Source: Nitrospira japonica (GTDB taxonomy: Bacteria; Nitrospirota; Thermodesulfovibrionia; UBA6902). From it: DNA of 64,000 bases. The stretch is from contig DYJL01000003.1 of assembly GCA_020723105.1 (NCBI GenBank), positions 107,501 through 171,500 of the forward strand, given 5' to 3'. Positions within the stretch are counted from its first letter, which is position 1; every line of letters begins with the position of its first letter. The notes under the pieces were generated by a model. That model was not told where the DNA came from and made no database searches. It saw only the letters and a list, made by a program, of their open reading frames with translations. The position numbers and the translations under genes were made by a program. Shown in pieces: positions 51,818 to 62,461 of the stretch.

Positions 51818-53272
51818 CTACAACTCCGGCTTCCGCATATGCCAATCAGTGGCCTGTTCATAGGCATATGCTGTTTTCAATATCGTTTCTTCGTCAAAGT
51901 GCTTCCCCATTATCTGCAAACCTACAGGCAGATTTTGTGAAGTAAAACCGCAGGGAATTGAGATTGCAGGCACACCTGCAAGATTGACTGAGATAGTAAA
52001 GATGTCTGCAAGGTACATCTGCAGCGGATCGTCTGTCTTTTCACCGGCTTTAAATGCAGCAGTTGGAGTTGTAGGGGTAACAATCATATCAACCTTTTCA
52101 AAAGCCTTCTCGAAGTCCTGTTTTACCAGGGTTCTCACCTGCTGGGCTTTCTTGTAATAAGCATCATAATACCCGGAAGACAGAGTATACGTCCCCAGGA
52201 TTATCCTTCTCTTGACTTCTGCTCCAAATCCAGCCTCCCTCGTCTTCATATACATGTCAATAAGCTCGTCACTCTCGACTCTCAAGCCATATTTTACGCC
52301 GTCATAACGTGCAAGATTGGATGAAGCCTCCGAGGTGGCAAGTATATAGTATGCTGCAACTGCGTATTCAGTGTGCGGAAGGGATATTTCAACAGGAACA
52401 GCGCCGAGAGATTCGAGTTTTTCAATCGCATGTTTCACTGATTCCTCAACTTCTTTATCCATTCCTGCAATGAAGTATTCTTTCGGCACTCCAAACTTCA
52501 TCCCCTTTATCTCCTGCCCCAAAACAGATGTAAAATCAGGCACAGCCAGATGTGCTGATGTTGAATCATGCGGATCAGGCCCGCTGATAACATTTAAGAG
52601 AATAGCTGAATCCTTCACACTCTTTGTAATCGGCCCTATCTGATCCAGTGATGAAGCAAAGGCCACAAGCCCGTAACGCGAAACCCTCCCGTATGTGGGT
52701 TTCAATCCAACGACCCCGCAAAATGCAGCAGGCTGGCGTATGGAGCCCCCTGTGTCAGAGCCGAGCGCTGCAATGCACAGGTCCGCAGCAACTGCCGCTG
52801 CTGAGCCGCCGCTGGATCCACCGGGCACTCTTGTGATATCCCAGGGGTTCTTTGTAGGGCCAAATGCGGAGTTTTCAGTTGATGAACCCATTGCAAATTC
52901 ATCAAGATTGGTTTTTCCAAGCAATATGCAGCCCTGCTTCTTAAGTTTTTCTGTAACGGTACTGTCATAAGGCGGGATAAAATTCTCCAGTATTTTTGAT
53001 GAACAGCTGGTCCTTATCCCTTCTGTGCAAATATTATCTTTTATGGCAAGCGGCACTCCTGCAAGGGGCTGGATAATTCTTCTCCTGATACTGTCTTCTG
53101 CATATCCTGCCTGAATCAGGGCTTTCTCTTTATCGAGAGTTATGAAGGACTGTATCCTGTTTTCGAGGGCCTCTATTCTATCAAACAACTTATTAGTCAG
53201 TTCAACAGGGGTAATCTCGCCGCGGTCCAGAGCGGCTCTTGCCTGTTCAATGGTAAAGTTAAAAGGATGCAC
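51818..53272 (-). CDS. gatA: Asp-tRNA(Asn)/Glu-tRNA(Gln) amidotransferase subunit A
   Basis: A 484-residue amidase-signature protein with the catalytic Lys-Ser-Ser region: [23 protein letters not shown] and [13 protein letters not shown]. It releases ammonia from glutamine for transamidation. The start is GTG at 53272 with GGAGGAAAA upstream. gatC, often first in the operon, is absent: a divergent glgB follows instead, so GatC must be encoded elsewhere. Confidence 0.96.
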   Translation of the reverse strand: MHPFNFTIEQARAALDRGEITPVELTNKLFDRIEALENRIQSFITLDKEKALIQAGYAEDSIRRRIIQPLAGVPLAIKDNICTEGIRTSCSSKILENFIPPYDSTVTEKLKKQGCILLGKTNLDEFAMGSSTENSAFGPTKNPWDITRVPGGSSGGSAAAVAADLCIAALGSDTGGSIRQPAAFCGVVGLKPTYGRVSRYGLVAFASSLDQIGPITKSVKDSAILLNVISGPDPHDSTSAHLAVPDFTSVLGQEIKGMKFGVPKEYFIAGMDKEVEESVKHAIEKLESLGAVPVEISLPHTEYAVAAYYILATSEASSNLARYDGVKYGLRVESDELIDMYMKTREAGFGAEVKRRIILGTYTLSSGYYDAYYKKAQQVRTLVKQDFEKAFEKVDMIVTPTTPTAAFKAGEKTDDPLQMYLADIFTISVNLAGVPAISIPCGFTSQNLPVGLQIMGKHFDEETILKTAYAYEQATDWHMRKPEL

Positions 53273-53365
53273 TTTTCCTCCGTTTTGATAAATCTATTTG
53301 CTACACATTTTACACTTTTGCAGCTTCATCTAACAACCGGAACAGTATTGCGACATTTGAAATCT

Positions 53366-53394
53366 TTGCAGCTTGAGGATAATTTATATATAAT
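53366..53394 (+). promoter_or_regulatory. Sigma-70 promoter of the glgB operon
   Basis: TTGCAG (53366-53371) and a perfect TATAAT (53389-53394) are 17 bases apart, about 50 bases before the expected glgB start codon. Confidence 0.7.
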
Positions 53395-53452
53395 TGTATC
53401 GTTATCGGATGTTAATCAGGATAAAACCATCTGGAAAGAAAGGAACCTTAGC

Positions 53453-55366
53453 ATGAATAATATGACCGTACTGTCTGCAAACCGCCTTACGGACCATGAT
53501 ATATATCTTTTCAAAGAGGGAAATCATTTTAACCTCTATGACAAGCTTGGTTCACATGTAATGACAGTTGACGGGCAAAAAGGCACTTATTTTGCGGTCT
53601 GGGCCCCAAATGCAAAACAAGTTTCCGTTAAAGGCGACTTTAACGGTTGGAACAATGATTCCCACCAGCTCATGCCCCGGTGGGATGAATCAGGCATATG
53701 GGAAGGCTTTATTCCGGGGATTAAAAATGGGGACATTTATAAATACCACATTACATCAAATTACAACAGTTATACAGTTGATAAAGGCGACCCTTATGCA
53801 CTTTACTGGGAGGTCCCGCCAAAAACAGCTTCTGTAATCTGGGAACTGGACTACACCTGGAATGATAATGAGTGGATGGCAAACAGGCATAAGCATAATG
53901 CATTAAACGCCCCTTTTGCCATATACGAAGTTCATCTCGGCTCCTGGAGGCGCGTCCCTGAGGAAGGCAACAGATTCCTGAATTACAGAGAGATAGCACA
54001 TTACCTCGCAGCCTATGTAAAGGAAATGGGTTTTACGCATGTGGAGCTGCTGCCGATCATGGAACATCCCTTTTATGGGTCCTGGGGATATCAGACTGTA
54101 GGTTATTTTGCACCGACAAGCCGGTATGGAACTCCACAGGATTTCATGTACATGATGGACCATTTCCACCAAAACGGCATCGGCGTTATCATGGACTGGG
54201 TGCCTTCTCATTTTCCCTCTGACGAGCACGGGCTTTCATATTTTGACGGCACTAATCTCTACGAACATCAGGATCCCCAGAAAGGTTACCATCCTGAATG
54301 GAACAGTTACATTTATAATTACGGGAGAAACGAGGTCAGAAATTTCCTTATCAGCAGCGCCCTTTTCTGGCTTGAAAAATATCATATTGACGGTATAAGG
54401 GTAGACGCAGTTGCGTCTATGCTCTATCTGGATTATGCAAGAAAAGAAGGGGAATGGATACCCAACATATACGGCGGAAAAGAAGATCTGGATGCCATCA
54501 GTTTCCTGAAAAGATTTAACGAAGCCGTCTATAACGCTCACCCGGACGTTCAAACAATTGCCGAAGAATCAACGGCCTGGCCCATGGTCTCAAGGCCGAC
54601 ACATGTCGGCGGGTTAGGCTTTGGAATGAAGTGGAACATGGGCTGGATGCACGACAGCCTGAAATATATTTCAAAAGACCCTATCTTCAGAAAATATTAT
54701 CATGACCAGCTTACATTCAGCATATGGTATGCCTTCTCTGAAAATTTCATGCTCCCCCTTTCTCATGATGAAGTCGTCCACGGCAAGGGCGCGCTCATTG
54801 GGAAAATGCCTGGAGATGAATGGCAACGGTCTGCAAATCTGAGGCTTCTGTTTGGATATATGTACAGCCACCCCGGTAAAAAACTCCTTTTCATGGGCGG
54901 AGATTTGAGCCAATGGAAGGAGTGGAACCACGATGAAAGCCTCGAATGGCATTCTCTGAACTACTCTTTTCAGCAAGGGATAAATAAATGGGTGCGGGAC
55001 TTAAACCACCTTTACAGAAATGAGCCGGCCTTATATGAACTTGATTTCTCAAATGACGGGTTTGAATGGATAGATTTTCATGACTGGGAGCAAAGCATTA
55101 TTTCTTTTATTAGAAAGGGTAAAACAACCGGAGAGACTATCCTCATCATCTGTAATTTTACAACAGTTCCGAGACATAATTACAGAGTAGGCGTACCCCA
55201 CGGAGGTTTCTGGCGGGAGCGCTTAAACAGCGATGCAAAAATATACAGCGGCAGCGGCGCCGGTAATGCCGGCGGGATAGAAGCTGATTCAATCCCCGCA
55301 CAGGAAAGGGCTTTTTCCTTATCTCTTACTCTCCCTCCTCTTGGGATTCTGTTTTTTAAGAGTTAA
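53453..55366 (+). CDS. glgB: 1,4-alpha-glucan branching enzyme
   Basis: A 637-residue GH13 branching enzyme: N-terminal CBM48 ([21 protein letters not shown]), catalytic barrel with [15 protein letters not shown] (nucleophile Asp), [10 protein letters not shown] (acid/base Glu) and [12 protein letters not shown], and a C-terminal beta domain. It makes alpha-1,6 branches in glycogen. The ATG at 53453 (AAAGGAACC upstream) is chosen; a frame beginning at 53267 spans the promoter and has no family similarity. It heads a three-gene operon with a GH57 enzyme and malQ. Confidence 0.95.
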   Translation: MNNMTVLSANRLTDHDIYLFKEGNHFNLYDKLGSHVMTVDGQKGTYFAVWAPNAKQVSVKGDFNGWNNDSHQLMPRWDESGIWEGFIPGIKNGDIYKYHITSNYNSYTVDKGDPYALYWEVPPKTASVIWELDYTWNDNEWMANRHKHNALNAPFAIYEVHLGSWRRVPEEGNRFLNYREIAHYLAAYVKEMGFTHVELLPIMEHPFYGSWGYQTVGYFAPTSRYGTPQDFMYMMDHFHQNGIGVIMDWVPSHFPSDEHGLSYFDGTNLYEHQDPQKGYHPEWNSYIYNYGRNEVRNFLISSALFWLEKYHIDGIRVDAVASMLYLDYARKEGEWIPNIYGGKEDLDAISFLKRFNEAVYNAHPDVQTIAEESTAWPMVSRPTHVGGLGFGMKWNMGWMHDSLKYISKDPIFRKYYHDQLTFSIWYAFSENFMLPLSHDEVVHGKGALIGKMPGDEWQRSANLRLLFGYMYSHPGKKLLFMGGDLSQWKEWNHDESLEWHSLNYSFQQGINKWVRDLNHLYRNEPALYELDFSNDGFEWIDFHDWEQSIISFIRKGKTTGETILIICNFTTVPRHNYRVGVPHGGFWRERLNSDAKIYSGSGAGNAGGIEADSIPAQERAFSLSLTLPPLGILFFKS

Positions 55367-55400
55367 GAGTCCATAGTAAAGAGCCGTTAATAGTTAGTAT

Positions 55401-57821
55401 ATGGATAAATATATTTGCGTTCACGGACATTTTTATCAGCCGCCAAGGGAAAACCCCTGGCTGGAAGAAATAGAATTTCAGGACAGTGCATATCCCTACC
55501 ATGACTGGAACGAACGGATAACAGCAGAGTGCTACGCTCCAAATGCAGCTTCACGCATCCTTGATACCGAAGGGAAAATCATTGACATCGTAAACATTTA
55601 CACAAAGATCAGCTTTGATTTCGGCCCTACTCTTTTATCCTGGCTGGAACGGCACAAGCCGGACGTATATGAGTCCATCCTTGAAGCCGACAGAATCAGC
55701 ATGGAAAGATTCTCAGGACACGGCTCAGCCATTGCACATGCATACAACCACATAATATTGCCCCTTGCAAACAGAAAGGACAAATATACCCAGATAATAT
55801 GGGGCCTGAAAGATTTTGAAAAAAGGTTCAGGAGGCTACCCGAAGGGATGTGGCTTCCGGAAGCTGCAGTTGACAAAGAGACCCTTGAGGTGCTGGTAAG
55901 CCTCGGAATAAAGTTCACTATCCTCGCACCCCGGCAAGCGCACCGGTTTCATAAAATAGGGGAATCGGGCAACTGGCATGATGTCAGGGGAGAGAAAATT
56001 GACCCGACCATGGCTTACCTCTGTGAGTTGCCCTCTGGCAGAACTATAAACCTTTTCTTTTATGACGGCCCGATTTCACAGGAAATCTCCTTTGGCGGCT
56101 TGTTGAATAATGGAGAAGGCTTTGCCAAAAGACTGCTATCAGCATTCAATGATCAGAGACACCGTCCCCAGATGGTCCATATAGCAACTGATGGGGAAAC
56201 TTTCGGGCATCATCACAGGTTCGGCGATATGGCTCTTTCCTATGCCCTGCACTACATAGAAGCCAACAAACTGGCGCGTATCACCAACTACGGCGAATAT
56301 CTCGAAAAACATCCTCCCACACATGCTGCCGATATTTTTGAAAATTCATCCTGGAGTTGTGTCCATGGTGTGGAAAGATGGCGGAGCAATTGCGGATGTC
56401 ATACCGGAGGCCATGCTGGATGGACTCAGTCCTGGAGAAAACCCTTGAGAGAAGCCATGGACTGGCTGAGAGACCAGCTCATACCCATTTACGGAACTGA
56501 GGCTGCGCAATTCTTCCAGAATCCCTGGGATACAAGAAATGACTATATCGAAATCATCCTGGACCGGTCCCGTGAAAATATAGAAAGATTCTTTACAAAA
56601 CATGCGCTCAGGGAACTTTCAAAAAAAGAAAAAATGACAGCTCTCAAACTCCTCGAGACGCAGAGAAACGCCATGCTTATGTATACAAGCTGCGGCTGGT
56701 ATTTTGACGAAGTTTCAGGCATTGAGACGGTGCAGACTATGCAATATGCTTCAAAGGCCATTCAATATATGGAAGAACTCAAGGGATTATCCCTCGAAAC
56801 TGAATACTTAAAACATCTCGAAAAGACCCCAAGCAATGTATTTACAAATGCCTTGCAACCTTATGAGCTCTTTGTAAAAAATGCAAAGAGCAACCTGCAC
56901 CGGGTTGGCGCTCATTTCTGCATCTCCTCTATTTTCGAGGAATACCCGGAGAATATAAAGATTTACTGCTACAGTACAAAAAGCGAAATATACATAAAAA
57001 GAGAAGCCGGCAAATTCAAACTGGTCACCGGAAAGTTGAACATCAGCTCTGATATAACCTGGGATGAAAGGACTATCAGTTTTACAGTGCTTCATCTCGG
57101 AGATCACAATATAAATGCCGGCGTTAAAGACTATCAGGGAGATGACGATTTCTCAGTCATGCAGGGAGAAATGCTTGAGGCCTTTGAAAAGGGCGATATT
57201 CCCGAAGTAATAAGATTTATGGACAAGCATTTCAACGGCAATATCTTCTCGCTTTGGCATCTGTTTAAAGATGAACAGAGAAAGGTCCTGGATATGGTGC
57301 TCAAATTCACCTATGAAAGTGTTGAATCTTCCTACCGCCAGATTTATGAAAACAACTCCACTATAATGAATTTTTACCAGAACCTGCAGCACCGGATCCC
57401 ACGCCCTTTTCTCTCAGCAGCAGAATATATTATCAATACCGATTTAAAAAGAACTTTCGAAAAAGAAGATCTGGATATAGAGAAGCTTAAGAAATTAATA
57501 GATGAAATTAAAAGATGGTCTATAAAAATAGATGCGGTCACCATTGGATTTATTGCAAGTTCGTGGGTAAATTCCATTATGCAGAGACTGAGCGAACATC
57601 AGGAAGACCCCGGGCTCTTTGAGAAACTTGATACAGCCCTTGAGCTCATAACCCCCATGTCTCTTTCCTTAAACCTCTGGAAAGCACAGAACATCTACTT
57701 TTCAGTCGTAAAGAACGTTTTCACAAAGATAAAAGACAAAGCTAACAAAGGCGACAAGACTGCTCAAAGATGGGTGGAAGGTTTTTCCAAATTAGGGTAT
57801 TATTTGTTTGTAAAGGTTTAA
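55401..57821 (+). CDS. GH57-family alpha-glucan enzyme with DUF3536
   Basis: An 806-residue protein. The N-terminal half is a GH57 barrel: CVHGHFYQPPRENPW at the start, EGMWLPEAAVD, and HIATDGETFGHHHRFG with the likely catalytic acid. The C-terminal half is the DUF3536-type helical extension. GH57 includes amylases, 4-alpha-glucanotransferases and branching enzymes; which activity this one has is not clear from sequence. Between glgB and malQ (34- and 25-base gaps) a role in glycogen turnover is likely. It is cytoplasmic, with no signal peptide. Confidence 0.88.
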   Translation: MDKYICVHGHFYQPPRENPWLEEIEFQDSAYPYHDWNERITAECYAPNAASRILDTEGKIIDIVNIYTKISFDFGPTLLSWLERHKPDVYESILEADRISMERFSGHGSAIAHAYNHIILPLANRKDKYTQIIWGLKDFEKRFRRLPEGMWLPEAAVDKETLEVLVSLGIKFTILAPRQAHRFHKIGESGNWHDVRGEKIDPTMAYLCELPSGRTINLFFYDGPISQEISFGGLLNNGEGFAKRLLSAFNDQRHRPQMVHIATDGETFGHHHRFGDMALSYALHYIEANKLARITNYGEYLEKHPPTHAADIFENSSWSCVHGVERWRSNCGCHTGGHAGWTQSWRKPLREAMDWLRDQLIPIYGTEAAQFFQNPWDTRNDYIEIILDRSRENIERFFTKHALRELSKKEKMTALKLLETQRNAMLMYTSCGWYFDEVSGIETVQTMQYASKAIQYMEELKGLSLETEYLKHLEKTPSNVFTNALQPYELFVKNAKSNLHRVGAHFCISSIFEEYPENIKIYCYSTKSEIYIKREAGKFKLVTGKLNISSDITWDERTISFTVLHLGDHNINAGVKDYQGDDDFSVMQGEMLEAFEKGDIPEVIRFMDKHFNGNIFSLWHLFKDEQRKVLDMVLKFTYESVESSYRQIYENNSTIMNFYQNLQHRIPRPFLSAAEYIINTDLKRTFEKEDLDIEKLKKLIDEIKRWSIKIDAVTIGFIASSWVNSIMQRLSEHQEDPGLFEKLDTALELITPMSLSLNLWKAQNIYFSVVKNVFTKIKDKANKGDKTAQRWVEGFSKLGYYLFVKV

Positions 57822-57846
57822 CCTATCAGTTATTGCAGGAGAAATA

Positions 57847-59346
57847 TTGGACCAGAGAAGCAGTGGCATTCTTCTTCACATTACATCGCTCCCCTCTCCT
57901 TACGGCATAGGGGACTTCGGATCTGAAGCATATAAATTTGCCGATTTTCTTACTGAAACCCATCAGAAATTCTGGCAGATACTCCCTCTGAATCTGACGT
58001 GTACCGCATATGGGAATTCCCCTTACAGCAGTTTTTCGGCCTTTGCCGGAAACAGTCTTATGATAAGTCCGGAACGGATGGTTAAAGACGGTCTGATATC
58101 AGAATCCGATATACAGTCAGCTCCCGAGTTTCCCAGGGAACGGGTTGATTATACAGCCGTTACTGACTATAAAGGAAAGCTCCTCCAATCAGCTTATAAA
58201 AAAAATAAAGATAGCCTGGCCCATCATCATGATTTCCAGAAGTTCTGCAATGCAAATTCTCACTGGCTTGATGACTATGGTCTTTTTATATCACTGAAAA
58301 ACCACTTTAAAGGCGCAGAATGGGGTCACTGGCCGGAGGAATTAAGAGACCGGAAAGAAAGCGCTATAAAAGAATGGACTAAAAATTTAGCAGACGACAT
58401 ATTATATGAGAAATTTCTGCAATATATATTTTTTCATCAATGGTATTCACTGAAAACTTATTGTGACAGTATAAGCATAAAAATATTTGGCGATGTTCCC
58501 ATCTATGTGAATTACGACAGTTCCGATGTCTGGGCACATCCTAAGATATTCAGTCTGGACAAGGAAAAAAGACCTGTCTTCGTTTCAGGAGTGCCCCCGG
58601 ACTACTTCAGCACCACAGGACAATTATGGGGGCATCCTGTTTATAACTGGGATATTCTCAAAAAAAGCGGATATGCGTGGTGGATAAAACGCATTGAACA
58701 CAACCTGAAACTATTTCACCTGTTCAGACTGGACCACTTTCGGGGATTTGTCGGCTACTGGGAAGTGCCGGCCAGCGAAAAAACAGCAATAAACGGAAAG
58801 TGGGTTAAAGCGCCAGCAGAGGATTTCTTTAAAATAATTCTTAAAAATTTTCCTCATATCTCAATCATTGCTGAAGACCTCGGAATCATTACCTCCGACA
58901 TAAAAGAAATCATGAAAAAATTTGTTTTCCCCGGGATGAAAGTGTTGCTCTTTGCATTCACTGATGATATTTCAACCAATCCTTATGCACCGCACAACCA
59001 TGTTAAGAACTGTGTGGTATATACCGGAACACATGACAATAATACGATAAAAGGATGGTTTAAACGGGAGCTGGATCATGAGGGTAAAAAAAGGCTTTGT
59101 GAATATTTAGGCCGTGAAGTTACAGAAAAAACAGTACATTGGGAAATAATACGGCTTGCCATGATGTCAGTTGCAGACATGGTAATTATCCCTATGCAGG
59201 ATATCCTGGGCCTTGGAGAAAAAGAGCGCATGAATCTGCCTGCAAGCGCAAACGGCAACTGGGAATGGAGATTAACCCCTGAACAAATCTCGCCATCTAT
59301 CATAAAAAAACTGACAGAGACAACCAGAATTTATGGAAGGGTTTAA
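57847..59346 (+). CDS. malQ: 4-alpha-glucanotransferase (amylomaltase)
   Basis: A 499-residue GH77 enzyme: LLHITSLPSPYGIGDFG at the start, FRLDHFRGFVGYWEVPA (nucleophile Asp), IIAEDLGII (acid/base Glu) and TGTHDNNTIKGWF. It transfers glucan segments between maltodextrins. The start is TTG at 57847 with GCAGGAGAAA upstream; no ATG is nearby. It closes the glgB operon and converges with the PilZ regulator gene. Confidence 0.95.
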   Translation: MDQRSSGILLHITSLPSPYGIGDFGSEAYKFADFLTETHQKFWQILPLNLTCTAYGNSPYSSFSAFAGNSLMISPERMVKDGLISESDIQSAPEFPRERVDYTAVTDYKGKLLQSAYKKNKDSLAHHHDFQKFCNANSHWLDDYGLFISLKNHFKGAEWGHWPEELRDRKESAIKEWTKNLADDILYEKFLQYIFFHQWYSLKTYCDSISIKIFGDVPIYVNYDSSDVWAHPKIFSLDKEKRPVFVSGVPPDYFSTTGQLWGHPVYNWDILKKSGYAWWIKRIEHNLKLFHLFRLDHFRGFVGYWEVPASEKTAINGKWVKAPAEDFFKIILKNFPHISIIAEDLGIITSDIKEIMKKFVFPGMKVLLFAFTDDISTNPYAPHNHVKNCVVYTGTHDNNTIKGWFKRELDHEGKKRLCEYLGREVTEKTVHWEIIRLAMMSVADMVIIPMQDILGLGEKERMNLPASANGNWEWRLTPEQISPSIIKKLTETTRIYGRV

Positions 59347-59347
59347 A

Positions 59348-60067
59348 TTACCCTGCTAACGAAGATAAAAGTTGGGCCAGTTCCTTTTTCTTGTCAGGAG
59401 CAAGGTCCTCTATAAATTTAACTGCAACCTTTATCTGCCTGATATCAGGTTCTGCTTCAACGGCTTCCATACGTATAATAAAACCGGCAATCCCCTCGAT
59501 TTTGCTTCTATTACGAAGTGCTACGCAGGCCTCAACTTTCTCGAGTATATGCGGAAGCTGCTCCTCCCTGTCAATCACACCTGACAAACCTTCTGTTGCT
59601 ATGTCAATAAGTTTGCCTTTGAAACTCTGTAAACTGCTCTTGAGAACGATTTCGCCTTCAGCCCCGTACCTCTCAGCCTTTCTCCTGTTCAGCCTGTTAA
59701 TCACAGAGGTAACCTTATGGACCAGATTATCAATCTTAAAGGGTTTCAGGAGATAGGCGTCAGCCCCTAATTGTATGGCCTTTCTCAGGCTGTCCTCGTC
59801 ACTGCCGGAAGATACTAATATGAAAAATGTTCTTTTTAATGTTTCATGGTTTCTCAACCATTCAAGCAGGATATTGCCATCAAGCAGGGGCATTTCTTTT
59901 TCATAAAGTATGAGGTCAAAGCGGGTGCTCTCCAGTCTCTGCTGGATGTTCTTGCCGTTGTTGGCCATTTCAATTACAATGCCGGGGAAATGATTTTCAA
60001 GCGCATACTTGATAAACTGTCTCACGGATGCGGAACTGTCTGCTATTAACACCTTTAGTCTGGACAT
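59348..60067 (-). CDS. Receiver-PilZ protein with Glu at the phospho-acceptor site
   Basis: A 239-residue protein: receiver domain (about 1-122) followed by a PilZ-like domain (about 130-235; RRKAERYGAEGEI gives a partial RxxxR motif and DIATEGLSG a degenerate D/NxSxxG). In the receiver, the phospho-acceptor strand reads DLILYEKEMP, so Glu56 replaces Asp, and the second residue of the usual acidic pair is Ser11. Lys108 is kept. Glu often mimics a phosphorylated aspartate, so the receiver may be locked active. Binding of c-di-GMP is uncertain because both PilZ motifs are imperfect. No kinase is adjacent. Confidence 0.82.
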   Translation of the reverse strand: MSRLKVLIADSSASVRQFIKYALENHFPGIVIEMANNGKNIQQRLESTRFDLILYEKEMPLLDGNILLEWLRNHETLKRTFFILVSSGSDEDSLRKAIQLGADAYLLKPFKIDNLVHKVTSVINRLNRRKAERYGAEGEIVLKSSLQSFKGKLIDIATEGLSGVIDREEQLPHILEKVEACVALRNRSKIEGIAGFIIRMEAVEAEPDIRQIKVAVKFIEDLAPDKKKELAQLLSSLAG

Positions 60068-60136
60068 TGGATCCTTTTTACTGTTTCCATAATTAATTAT
60101 ATAAACGTTAATCGGTTAAAAATCTTAAAACTTAAA

Positions 60137-61174
60137 TTAAAGCATGTTAATCTCATCAATGAGGCTTCTCAGCCTCCCAAAATCTTTAAGATTGAAATCC
60201 ACAACGAGCCTTGGCAAATGAGCAATTTCAGTTTCATCAGCCTCTTCAGGCAGCGGCTCCGAAAGATATATTTTACCGTCCGGTGCCAGGATATCTGAAA
60301 ATTTTCTGTTTAGCTCCTTAATGCCTGAAACGTTAATTTCGGACAATAACCGAAGCACCAGCTTCCTTCCAGTATACCTCAAACTGTGATAGCGCCTGTA
60401 AAAAACAGCTATCCTCTCAACTGCGACATCCACAGAATCCACGCATTCAAATAAATTAAAATCCGTGTTACTGATATAGTCCTGTCTGAGAAGTTCTTTT
60501 TTGAGAAATGCAAGAAACTCTTTCCAGTAAGTGCCGTTACCGCTTTCTTCAACAAGAATAAGCGGCATAGGGTTATGTTTTCCTGTTTGCAACAGGGTAA
60601 GGGCTTCCATGGCCTCATCAAGAGTACCGAAACCACCAGGAAAAAGTACAACTGCATCAGCCTCCTTAAGAAAGGCCACCTTGCGGTTGAAAAAATATTT
60701 GTAAGTTATAAGCCTGGGATTCCCTATAAGCACAGGGTTTGGTTTCTGCTCAAAAGGAAGAAAAATATTGACGCCAAAAGAATGTTCAGGCCCGGCCCCC
60801 TCGTTAACAGCCTGCATTATGCCGCCGCCCCCTCCGGTAATGACCATATAGCCTGCATCAGCGAGTTTCCTGCCGAATTGCTGAGCTAATTTATAGATTG
60901 GTTCTTCAGGTTGCGTACGGGCTGACCCGAATACCGTAACTTTACGGACGTTACGGTATGGGCCGAATACTTTGCCGGTAAAGCGCATTTCCTTCATGGT
61001 TGTATTCATAAGCTTCATATCAGCCCTGACATTGCCGTCCTGGCCTGCTTTTAGAGCTGCCAAAATCATTTCGCGCACCAGGTCCTGATGTTCAATGCCA
61101 TCCACAGCTTTAATCAACTCATCAACAGCATCGTCAACAGGACCATTGGTTCTTGTAAAGTGAATAGTTCTCAT
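60137..61174 (-). CDS. LOG-family (Rossmann) protein
   Basis: A 345-residue member of the LOG/TIGR00730 family: VTVFGSARTQPEEPIY, VITGGGGGIMQAVNEGA and the signature FPGGFGTLDEAMEALTLLQTG. Relatives are cytokinin-activating phosphoribohydrolases or nucleotide 5'-monophosphate nucleosidases (PpnN). It is longer than plain LOG (about 190 residues), with an N-terminal helical part and a C-terminal extension of about 90 residues. A nucleotide-monophosphate hydrolase role is probable. Confidence 0.88.
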   Translation of the reverse strand: MRTIHFTRTNGPVDDAVDELIKAVDGIEHQDLVREMILAALKAGQDGNVRADMKLMNTTMKEMRFTGKVFGPYRNVRKVTVFGSARTQPEEPIYKLAQQFGRKLADAGYMVITGGGGGIMQAVNEGAGPEHSFGVNIFLPFEQKPNPVLIGNPRLITYKYFFNRKVAFLKEADAVVLFPGGFGTLDEAMEALTLLQTGKHNPMPLILVEESGNGTYWKEFLAFLKKELLRQDYISNTDFNLFECVDSVDVAVERIAVFYRRYHSLRYTGRKLVLRLLSEINVSGIKELNRKFSDILAPDGKIYLSEPLPEEADETEIAHLPRLVVDFNLKDFGRLRSLIDEINML

Positions 61175-61196
61175 ATCCGTAATATCTCCTCAGGAT

Positions 61197-61406
61197 TTGT
61201 GCTTATTATTTCTTATCGGAAAAAACAAACGAATAGATAAGGATTATATATCAACAGTTGCTGAAAAAGCAGTTGAAAGGCTCCAGCAGGTTGAAGCTGA
61301 ACAGAAAAAGGCGGAAGTATGGCTCAAGATGATCCGGGAAGATATGGAACGAAAAATTTCTGCAGAAAAATCCCATCTGCAGGAGCAAATACAACTTTGT
61401 TCCTAA
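61197..61406 (+). CDS. Possible small coiled-coil protein
   Basis: A 69-codon frame with a TTG start, rich in Glu, Lys, Gln and Ala (VERLQQVEAEQKKAEVWLKM), which predicts one long helix or coiled coil. It reads divergently from the LOG gene and its end overlaps the SGNH gene end. The ribosome site (CAGGAT) is weak, and no relatives are recognised. Confidence 0.4.
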   Translation: MCLLFLIGKNKRIDKDYISTVAEKAVERLQQVEAEQKKAEVWLKMIREDMERKISAEKSHLQEQIQLCS

Positions 61407-62404
61407 TTTTTAAACAATTCCAGTGGCTCGCTGTCCACAAGCTTCAAAGCAACCATCTTGTTAAAAATATTTCGAGCAATTAACAAATAACCCAGATCAC
61501 CCGGGTGCCAGCCGTCGTTCCCTCTCACATTTAATCCAATTTCACTGGCTTTTTGGAATATTGTCACATTATCCACAACTGGAACATTCAGCTTTTCATA
61601 AGTTTGATGAATAACTTTCTCCGGGCTTCCCCAGCCACCGTTATGATATTTCATGAATAAAATATTGACATGTTCATCATCTGCAATGAATTTCAGCGCA
61701 GTTATATTACTATCAATTGCAGCATATAATGCACTTGCTTTCATGGGCTCACGGAAAGACAGATTAAAACCCTTGCTCCTTGATTCATCGTTAAAATCCG
61801 GAATATGAAGTTCCTGTTCCGGGAAAGACACATATTGAGGATTTTTAAATTTATCAGATATAAATACCAACTTGAAAAATTGATATAACCGCAATCTATT
61901 AAGAAACAATTCCATACGGAGATGCATCCTTTTAAATGTGTTCCCATTGTAATATTTCAAAATATTGCTTTCTTCAAGATTCCAAGGGTCATTTATTCCA
62001 ATCATTACAATCACTAAATCCGGATTATATTTCGACAGATACTTTCTGAATCTATTTAGGACTTGAGAAGAATTGATTCCTGGTATGCCAAGATTTACAA
62101 CATCAATCTTTTTATTTGGCACTTTCTCATCAAGGATTCTCTGAAGCTGCCTCGGATAACTAAATTTATTAACATCACTTGCCCCAATTCCATAGGTGCT
62201 GGAATCTCCTACACATAAAATCCTGTAAATATTATTATATTTTCTATCATAAATCCTGACTTCTGTTTTACCAACAACCAATCCTCCAATCCTGAAAATC
62301 GCCTCGCCAAAAAAAACAGCTACGATCAGGCCGAAGAAGATCAATATAAGTTTTTGCCTTAAAGATAATTTTCTTCCAATATTTTTATTCTCTTTTATAT
62401 CCAT
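61403..62404 (-). CDS. Membrane-anchored SGNH/GDSL hydrolase
   Basis: A 333-residue protein with an N-terminal membrane helix (LILIFFGLIVAVFFGEAIF) and an SGNH domain: block I CVGDSSTYGIGAS (catalytic Ser), NLGIPGINSS (block II Gly), MIGINDPWN (block III Asn) and block V NDGWHPGDLGY (Asp/His). An extracytoplasmic esterase or acetyl-transferase-linked glycan modifier is expected; the substrate cannot be told. Confidence 0.86.
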   Translation of the reverse strand: MDIKENKNIGRKLSLRQKLILIFFGLIVAVFFGEAIFRIGGLVVGKTEVRIYDRKYNNIYRILCVGDSSTYGIGASDVNKFSYPRQLQRILDEKVPNKKIDVVNLGIPGINSSQVLNRFRKYLSKYNPDLVIVMIGINDPWNLEESNILKYYNGNTFKRMHLRMELFLNRLRLYQFFKLVFISDKFKNPQYVSFPEQELHIPDFNDESRSKGFNLSFREPMKASALYAAIDSNITALKFIADDEHVNILFMKYHNGGWGSPEKVIHQTYEKLNVPVVDNVTIFQKASEIGLNVRGNDGWHPGDLGYLLIARNIFNKMVALKLVDSEPLELFKN

Positions 62405-62461
62405 ACAACGTGTAGTTATATCCGAGTTAGTAAATTAAACCGATATGTAACTCTATATTCA

